A stretch of DNA of 64,000 nucleotides from assembly GCA_024704765.1 (NCBI GenBank), contig JAKMXF010000306.1, positions 1-64,000 on the forward strand. Reading direction: 5' to 3'. Made by a program: the position numbers and the translations under genes. Below are positions 56,918 through 64,000 of this stretch, in pieces (the first letter of the stretch is position 1; each line of letters begins with the position of its first letter). Source of the stretch: Oopsacas minuta (lineage: Eukaryota > Porifera > Hexactinellida > Lyssacinosida > Leucopsacidae). The notes under the pieces are model-generated. The model worked only from the letters and a program-made list of their open reading frames with translations. It did no database searches and was not told where the DNA came from.

Positions 56918-57152
56918 CCGTAAACTGGGCTACTTTGGCCCACTGGGTTTGCTTTAGCCCAAATATTGAAATTTCCTTACGTATCGAATAGATATTGTAT
57001 TTGTATTCGAAATTGTCTACCAATATTTGAAAATTCGTTAAAAATTTAGCAAGTCATATTCAAGTATAATACTGAATCTAATCTTGTTTCTTTGAGACTT
57101 TGATATTTGGGCTAAAGCAAACCCAGTAGGCCAAAGTAGCCCCAGACTACGG
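56918..57152. mobile_element. MITE with long inverted repeats, nested
   Basis: The ends CCGTAAACTGGGCTACTTTG (left) and the inverse of CCGTAGTCTGGGGCTACTTT (right) continue as inverted repeats for about 50 bp through GGTTTGCTTTAGCCCAAATA. TA flanks it (56916-56917, 57153-57154). It inserted into the old Tc1-like element, so it is younger. Confidence 0.85.
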
Positions 57153-57243
57153 TATGTAGTTAGATTAATGATTTTAGTGTTTTTTTTTAAATAAATCGAG
57201 TATAAATATTCTTAAAGTGTAGCAAAACTTTTGGGACGCAGTA

Positions 57244-57645
57244 TTTCTCTAAAGATTCATATGATTTCCAGTCAAATTGTATTCTCATAGATATTTCAAC
57301 TGTACCATAGATCAACTCGTCCCTAGTCAACTCACCATCGATGGGAGTAAAATCCTCTGATAAACAGCTGGAGGAGCGTGTTAACTAGTACAAGAAATTC
57401 TGGGTCCTCAAGCAATAAGAAATACTCTAAGGGAACATCGAGTAAGTGTAGGATTGATACAAGTTAACACAAATAAGAGGTACGAATTGACTAAAAAAAT
57501 TGAGACGAGGTGGCCATAATTATAGACAATTAGCCTAAAATAGGCACAAGTTAACCAAATACATTAAGGGCGTCTTCAACAAAAAATAATAGGGGCGAGT
57601 TGACCGAAAAATAGAAGCGAGTAGACTTGCTCCCATTCATATATA
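57244..57645. other. Non-coding; possible diverged inverted repeat
   Basis: No gene. CAACTCGTCCCTAGTCAACTC (57311 region) and GAGTTGACC / GCGAGTAGAC (57595-57635) suggest a worn MITE, too diverged to bound. Confidence 0.3.
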
Positions 57646-59442
57646 CAGTGCGGTAGGAAATATCGGCAATAAATGCTCTTTCATTATCCTTTACCTATGT
57701 GCTAAAACAACCTTATTCTTTCGTCACAGTTATATCAACATATAATATATCCCACTAAAAATGTATTGATCCACTGACATTCTAATTTTTGCATATTCTA
57801 TCGCAAATGATCTTTGCATTAAGCCCTGAAAATTTAGGAGAAGTATTTATACAATGTTATCTAAAATCTGTACCACATTTGGAATGAATGAACGAATAAT
57901 TCTCATGATATCACACCCTAAGCCATGCGGCTTACGGATTTAGCCTATTTTTTGCCAGACCCCACATCAAACGTTAATACCTTCTTATTGGGGAAGTACT
58001 CTGGCCTAATAGTGCTCAGGAAATTAGAACTACTTATTGTTAGCATATATAACAATTTATAGGTCTTAGCCAATAGTCATTCTTCAAAACTAATCGTGAT
58101 ATGTCCCGAACTTTAATGTTACGCCTATGGGAGGACTTTTACCCCCTTTTCATGCTCAATTCGTAATACACACTAGATACATCGGAGTTTAAGATTATTA
58201 TCTCTTAGTTTGGCTAGTCCGGCGAGCTGGATAACATTAAACAAGTAGAATGACATATACTTTAGAAAATAGCCCCTACAGAAATACAAAGTTCGCGGAA
58301 AGATTTCTTAAATATGTGCTTATTAGTTTTGTCCACATATATTAGACCCATTTTTTCCGACTTCAATTATCTATATTTTCCACAAATTTGGTATAAAGGG
58401 TCAGGAAAAGAATAGAAACAGGATAAAGGAACTATTTGATACTGGGATAACAATAGCGACTGAAATATCGGGACGACTAGGTATAGACTAGCGGACAGTA
58501 TATTGTGTTTTGAAGTCTATTTCCGACAAAAAGTTGCTGATCTACCTCAAAGATTATACAAGTCTGATAGGAACAGGATTATGGCACTCGTTCAACACAA
58601 TCCAAGGATCACTGTGAATGTCGAGCAAAATTGAATCCACCAGTTGCCAAAAGCACAGGATCGGAAGAATGAAAAGGAGAGGCATCCAAAATCGCCAAGC
58701 AGTAAGATTTCCAGCTTAGTTACAACTCCATATTGGTAACCGAATAGAATGGCGCAAAAGAATGAGGGTCAAACTAGTCATTAACATATTCACTACTGAT
58801 GAATACTCTATTTGGATGAATTCAGGCAAGATATATTTATGCATGGACAAAGAATGTGCATGCCCATTGACGTGCCAACTTTCAGAAATCCATCGAAGCT
58901 CCATATTTGGGGTGGTATTTCGGTAATGTGCAAAACAAACTCAAAATTTAACCGAAAACTTCAACCAGGAACGAAACAAAACAGTTTTAAATAAATGTCT
59001 TATGTAAGAGGCTAATACTTTATACGGCGATCAATGGGTATTATAGGAGGATAACCGTCCTATACATACAGGAAAGGCGGCAAAGGCTTGGAAACAGGTG
59101 TTGTCCACCACCAGGTCGGCTGGTCCTCCAATACCCTCGTTCTTAACCCAATTGAGAATCTTGAGCTGTATTAAGGCAGAGACCGCTCAAAAGAGATTTG
59201 CAATTTAGGAGGTATGGAACACATTTGACCATGAATTTTATATGCCATTTTTATAACCATGCACAAAAGAATTCGCATATGCAACGTAGGTATAGGAAAA
59301 TATAAATTATTTACTAGTTTCTCATTTATATTCTATTAGAGGGAGTACCTAATTATTAGAAATCTTCTAATTTTGATCATTCTAATCATTGATAATGAAT
59401 GAACCAAATCAAATTCACTTCCCATAATTTCTGAACGCACTG
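57646..59442 (+). mobile_element. Tc1-like relic with weak ends
   Basis: The left end CAGTGCGGTAGGAAATAT (TA at 57644-57645) and the right end ATAATTTCTGAACGCACTG are partly inverse. The right flank is TT instead of TA. The transposase relic lies between. The boundaries are probable rather than proven. Confidence 0.5.
58390..59260 (+). pseudogene. Tc1-like transposase, decayed
   Basis: Remnants on the plus strand: RIKELFDTGITIATEISGRL from the HTH, NIFTTDEYSIWMNSG (first catalytic Asp region, about 58785), KLHIWGGISVMCKTN (58905), and EDNRPIHTGKAAKAWKQ (about 59048), a corrupted DNAPVHTA block. Stops interrupt every block. The order and spacing fit Tc1. Confidence 0.7.
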
Positions 59443-60282
59443 TTTATATATTTATAAATATTCATATACCTATGTATAATATATAACCTACCTGGACAAA
59501 AGTATTGCGACACACTTTCATAATTGCCATATGACACCGATAAGCCAATCTATTTCCATAGGCTAAAGATTATATCAAACATTTATGAACATTATTCTAC
59601 TGAAACGATGAAAAACTATATTGTTATACCTTTAGTCAAATCCAAAAAGTATATAACATACTTTTGTAGATCTGCACATATAATATTTCATTGAATATTA
59701 CCACCTCTTGTTTAATATTAATGTGGAACTATTATACGAAAGAACGCAAAAATCTGTAACAATGTATTCTACAAAAATTATGGCGGTAGTGTTGTTCATG
59801 GACCATAGATCTAATAGAATAAATTCTATATTTCTGTTGATAAATGATGGATATTGAGTATTTCGATGTTTCCTCGTTTTTGTAATAAATATATTTCTGA
59901 ATTGTGTAAACTTTCCAAAATTATACTATTTACCAATTGACACGTTACCACCACAATCAAGGCAATTTTCATTAAGTTTCCTTTATATTGAATTCGTTTT
60001 AGAGTGTACTATTTGAGGATAGTAATTTTGTAAAATGCAGGATACCTGATTCCTAACCATTATCAGTATATAGGCGTTTAGTAGAAAATAATGAGTTTTC
60101 ATTCAACTTCAAAATGCCGACAATCTCAAAAATTCAACGAGCTGTTTGCAATTTGAAAATACATAAAAATATAGAGACGTATTCAGTTAAGACAAATTTC
60201 GATTTTTTAAGTGAAAATACTCACTATTTTGTCGCTAAAATTTGATAAATTAAATTCAAAATATACATAGACATTCTAGTGT

Positions 60283-60332
60283 CAAAAACTGGGAAAATAC
60301 CAGCGGAACGCCGGTATTGTTCACAGTTTTTG
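60283..60332. repeat. Imperfect hairpin
   Basis: CAAAAACTGGGAAAATACC (60283) and the inverse of CAAAAACTGTGAACAATACC (ending 60332) pair around an AGCGGAACG centre. No coding context. Confidence 0.5.
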
Positions 60333-60729
60333 AAAATACAATTCTATCAGTAAGCATAGTTTCAGTGACAAATATCGACAATAAATATCAAATACATTTC
60401 ACCACAATGAAAATACTATTTTAGCAATTTTCCAGCCAAAATCAACCAAAAATTTTCCAAATTTGCCGTTTATAAGGAAAATAGGCCTTTGTCCAATTTC
60501 ATTTGAAATTTCTTAAAAGAACATAGCAGATACTTCGTAACTGCTTTCTCTATCAACCGGATACGGATAGGAGAGTGTGTGATATTATTATGTCAATAAG
60601 GCACTGAAATCTAGATTTGAGTGGGGGAAATGGTTATAACAAAGTAATAAAATTAACGTGTTCCTTTTTGTCACGAATGCAAAACTTCGGCCGTAATCAA
60701 ATGAAACACAAATAATCTGTGAATTCATA

Positions 60730-61200
60730 TATAAGGTATATGTTTGTATGTCCAGAATTAATTGAAGAAATTGGATGACCCCCAGGGCTGATTTTGGAAT
60801 ACAGGGGTATTTTGGGCCTGGCTCGGAAAATTTGAGCCTGTGACGAACATTCACATATATGACGAAATTATAAGGTTATTGTCATCATTTAGATTTCGAA
60901 AAATCATATTATTAACAACTACTCAACTAATATACATGATGGAGGTTTGAAATCTGAATCACAGGTACCTTTCAAAGATACGAATGTCCTGACCTCATGA
61001 TTCTGACCCAAAGCTAACTGTTCATGGGATTATTACGCTATCATGACTGTACAAAACATCAAAATACTCTAAATTTCGAAAAAATTCAGAATTTTTGATA
61101 CCCGATGAACGAAGTGCCGAGATTACTTACCAAAAGCGAAATAACAACTCCAGTAACACCACAGAAGGCCATTAAATGAAATTTCGATGGACCATGGATA
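60730..61200 (+). repeat. Dispersed repeat family, copy 3
   Basis: Opposite orientation to 36730. Shared pieces: ATGTCCAGAATTAATTGAAG, CAGGGGTATTTTGGGCCTGG, GATGGAGGTTTGAAA, GAAGTGCCGAGATTACTTAC, CACAGAAGGCCATTAAATG and ATGGACCATGGAT. Confidence 0.7.
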
Positions 61201-62356
61201 GTAAAATCTTAAAATTTCTGCTATATTACACACTCGAGGCACGAATTGCCGATTTTTCCCGTCCGTAGAGAGCAAAAGGAGATGTGCCGTAGCTATGCGT
61301 AATGTTACTACCATTTTGTCGTTTACCTTTCCAGGTGATGTTAGGGGATTTTCGATAGTTCTCTATCTTAGGAACCCGTGTAAACATTTTAGAGCTCTAT
61401 CATATATATCTTCTGAAATATTTTGGATTTTTGCTAGCATCCAAAAGTTTTCACCTCATAACATCCGCCCATTCTAGGAAAAGTGTACCCTATAGATAAA
61501 TTTTCGTAATATAAATGAATTGTCAATTATTGCATAAATAGCATTCATTACATATTTCGTTATGATGAAAATATTTACAATAAATGACAATTTTTTGGGG
61601 TTTAAAAGTGGTGTTTCTTCTTCTTCGATTTGCAAAGGATATTTTCAGCCGCCATTTTGGGTAGTGACAACTTATAACTAGGTCTGAAATCCAGCTAGAT
61701 TATAAAACCCAACGATTTTGGATAGATTTCTACCAGTATTGCACAATCTTTCCGTTGTTTTTAATAAAACGATGTAGTTTTATGTATTAATTTTCCAAGT
61801 TATGTTGTGCGATGTTGTGAAAGATGGCCCAACCAGAATTGACTACAACGTTGATCTACGGTGTAAAATCAATTTCTACTCAGAACGTTATTGTATTCAA
61901 CGGATTAGCAACGGGTTTCAACTATAATTAGATAGATATAGAAATTTCAAGAAAATTTGTGAAAAATGTGCTCATCGTTCCAGATTTGCAGTAGAATTTT
62001 AAAAGATCTGACTACAGGAACATGTAGTAGGTTTCTGGGGTTAAATTTATAAATATGTACCTAAAGTGGGTGTTTTACTTAAGTGACCGTAACTATTCCC
62101 AAAGTTGGTTACAACACTTTTCCAGGACAAATTCTACAGGACTAAAGTCTATAAAATTTAATTTGAATAAGTATACCCTCTAACATATATTTATATAATG
62201 ATAGAATATTATGTGATATTGACAATGACATTCTGTTTGTAGCCTTTTAGGAAACCTAGAAATACCGAGATTGAGATCAAAAGAGATTGATAAAAGAAAA
62301 AGTAGTTTAACAACATGATTATAGAAATATCCTCCAATATACTAGAATATAAATCA

Positions 62357-62980
62357 CTAGTTAATGACGCAACACTTCCTTCGAAAAGATAAATCGGATC
62401 TATCCTCAAATGTCAATGGAGTACACTCTTGAATATCTTTATGTACTTGAGAAAATGAATTAATGATTTCTGTGATCAAAAATTGAAAAGCAGATTCAAC
62501 ATTTGAGTTTAGTAATGCTGAAGTTTCAATATACTTGAGACTATTCTCATGAGCGAATAATTCTGCAGTTGATATAGGAACTTGGCGGAGGTGTTTCAAA
62601 TCAAATTTATTACCTACCAATACGATAGGAACTCCAGGATCACCATACTCTCTAATTTCTTGCAGCCAACGCCCAATACTGTCGAACGAATTTAAACTAC
62701 AAATATCGAAAACAATCAGTGCACCTGCGGCCCCGCGGTAATAAGCATTCGTCATAGCCCTATACCTCTCTTGACCAGCAGTATCCCAGATTTGAGTCTT
62801 CATTTTCTTCTTTCCAATCTGTATAGTACGAGTAGCGAAGTCAACGCCAATAGTGGTCTTTGATTCGCTATTAAATTCATCTCTAGTATAGCGAGATAGT
62901 AAATTACTCTTCCCAACACCTGTATCACCAATTAAAACAAGTTTGATAACCATGTCGAATTCTTCATCAATAGTTACCAT
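62357..62980 (-). CDS. RAB11: Rab11-type small GTPase
   Basis: A 207-residue Rab protein in one exon. P-loop GDTGVGKS (18-25), switch I with T43 in [15 protein letters not shown] (66-71), NKFD (124-127) and ETSAL (152-156) are all present, so it should bind and hydrolyse [23 protein letters not shown] and the switch regions are closest to Rab11, which directs recycling-endosome traffic. The C-terminus ends KCCVIN, a CCxxx double-cysteine prenylation site like the CCQNI of Rab11. The first ATG fits the usual Rab11 N-terminal length. The hypervariable tail (about 172-200) is unlike vertebrate Rab11, so a lineage-specific Rab11 paralogue is possible. Confidence 0.93.
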   Translation of the reverse strand: MVTIDEEFDMVIKLVLIGDTGVGKSNLLSRYTRDEFNSESKTTIGVDFATRTIQIGKKKMKTQIWDTAGQERYRAMTNAYYRGAAGALIVFDICSLNSFDSIGRWLQEIREYGDPGVPIVLVGNKFDLKHLRQVPISTAELFAHENSLKYIETSALLNSNVESAFQFLITEIINSFSQVHKDIQECTPLTFEDRSDLSFRRKCCVIN

Positions 62981-64000
62981 TGAGTAAAAGAAATTCTAGA
63001 TCGACAAATAGGAACACTATTAAGCCAGTACAAGATTCATATTCAGGGACATTCTAAAGGGGTAGAATGGAGGGCAACACGCAATGCCGTGGCCATGGGG
63101 GCGGAGGACTGAGCCCAAATATTTTGCAATAAACTATATAAACTCCAACACTCTCTGAGGTGGTAATTATTCGAGTCAACTCAGCCAAGTTATTTCTTAT
63201 CCTGAACATATGTTGTAGATAATATACTTACCCAATTGATTGTTGATGCCTTATTTGCTAGGTATATACATCCACTGAGGATAACTTCTGGACATATAAA
63301 CAGTCAAACACTATGGTTCAATCATTGTAAATGATGGACACATAGTGTTTGACTATTTGTACATCCAGAATTGATAGAAGAAACTGAAGCTGATTTTTGC
63401 CCCACAGAGGTATTTTGGGCCTGGCTCGGACAAGTTCGAGTCTTGGACAAAATTTCACGCCCTACGATGAAATTATGACGTCATTGCTACCTTCTTGGAT
63501 TATAAGTTTAGGCAACATACAAGATAGAGGTTGAAAATTAGAATCTTAGGACCCCTCAATATGCCAAATGTCCCTATGTCATCACTTTGAACAATTGCGA
63601 ACTCATCATGAATTATTCGCCATCAAGATTGTACTTAAAATTAAATTATTCAAGATACGATATTTAACGTAAGTTTGGAAGTATTCGAGGCACATACAAC
63701 TTAGTGGCGAACTCATACCGAAAACTAGCATAGCTGCCAATGTGGGACGCTCAGAAGGCCATAATAGTTCTTTATGCAATGCGCAATTTGAAATACGTTT
63801 GAATGTTCTAAATTTTCGAAATTAATTTACTTACTTGATTAAACTGATAATACATAGGTCCTGAAATCTCCCCGAATGCTTTCTTAATTTGATTTCACTC
63901 CTGTAGCAGTTTCCGTCACTGTTTACAGAACTTATGTGACTGAATCAATCCAATGATATTTTACAGGGTTCAAATTAAATTTTGTTACATAATCAACACA
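62981..64000. other. Non-coding region upstream of the Rab gene
   Basis: No gene was recognised. It contains copy 4 of the dispersed repeat (63340-63790). The Rab promoter should lie in the first few hundred bases but has no visible signature. Confidence 0.5.
63340..63790 (+). repeat. Dispersed repeat family, copy 4
   Basis: Same orientation as copy 3. Shared pieces: TGTACATCCAGAATTGATAG, GAGGTATTTTGGGCCTGGCT, ACAAGATAGAGGTTGAAAAT and CAGAAGGCCATAATAG. Confidence 0.65.

Larger units (their letters stand above)
55949..57241 (+). mobile_element. Old Tc1-like transposon with nested MITE
   Basis: The left end CAGGGTGTCCCAAAAGTTCT pairs with the right end AAAACTTTTGGGACGCAG, and TA flanks both (55947-55948, 57242-57243). 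The length is 1293 bp, including a 235-bp MITE at 56918-57152. Mismatched ends and a shredded gene mark it as old. Confidence 0.82.
59443..62356. other. AT-rich non-coding region
   Basis: No gene. It holds a Tc1 end fragment at 59491-59515 (CTGGACAAAAGTATTGCGAC), an imperfect hairpin at 60283-60332, and copy 3 of the dispersed repeat (60730-61200). It lies downstream of the Rab11-type gene. Confidence 0.5.

Noticed and set aside
57311-57640. Worn inverted repeat between two Tc1-like relics
   Set aside because: Matches are short and interrupted, with no target duplication; it is only noted as a possible MITE.

Overview
This window is nuclear DNA from an animal, probably an invertebrate. It is AT-rich, has GT/AG-spliced genes, and is dominated by DNA transposons. 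Three host-type genes are clear: an LKB1/STK11 kinase ending in the CKQQ farnesylation box (25560-26945, +), a Rab11-type GTPase (62357-62980, -) and a SPRY protein with an N-myristoylation start (38567-39427, -). Each reads as one uninterrupted coding exon. A Cys-rich ORF at 51658-52017 resembles a family I recall from arthropod genomes, and together with the many Tc1/mariner elements this makes an AT-rich arthropod such as a copepod plausible. The species cannot be read from the sequence.

Most of the rest is mobile DNA. Tc1/mariner relatives are at 1-222, 6545-7869, 10264-11589, 12724-14065, 14534-16207 (fold-back), 16548-17640, 17880-19101, 21472-22784, 29609-30640 (rearranged), 30926-32237, 55949-57241 and 57646-59442. 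Several keep matching terminal repeats and TA target duplications. Three belong to a DD37D clade and one is DD37E. All transposase frames are broken, but the one at 30926-32237 is almost whole. hAT relics lie at 19722-23421 (ZMYM1-like) and about 47160-49855 (ZBED5/SCAND3-like). Short hAT elements with exact 8-bp duplications are nested in each other at 23643-24176.

Four rarer elements stand out. A 3.07-kb element (2980-6047) has 6-bp target duplications and arrays of a GTAGGATTTTGACCCG motif at its ends. It carries a decayed USP-like cysteine protease, and a deletion derivative of it sits at 47318-48974. A Transib/RAG1-type transposase relic lies at 33396-35510 with its D, D and E motifs recognisable. 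A KDZ-superfamily transposon (40181-45520) carries a spliced transposase and a convergent spliced Ulp1-like protease gene. A pogo-like element (53057-55392) encodes a 541-residue DD35D transposase, followed in the same frame after one stop by a Tudor-like tail.

The host genes do not form a pathway or an operon. They are ordinary single genes separated by layers of nested insertions, fold-back MITEs and a dispersed repeat present in at least four copies (27740, 36730, 60730, 63340). No rRNA, tRNA or CRISPR array was recognised.
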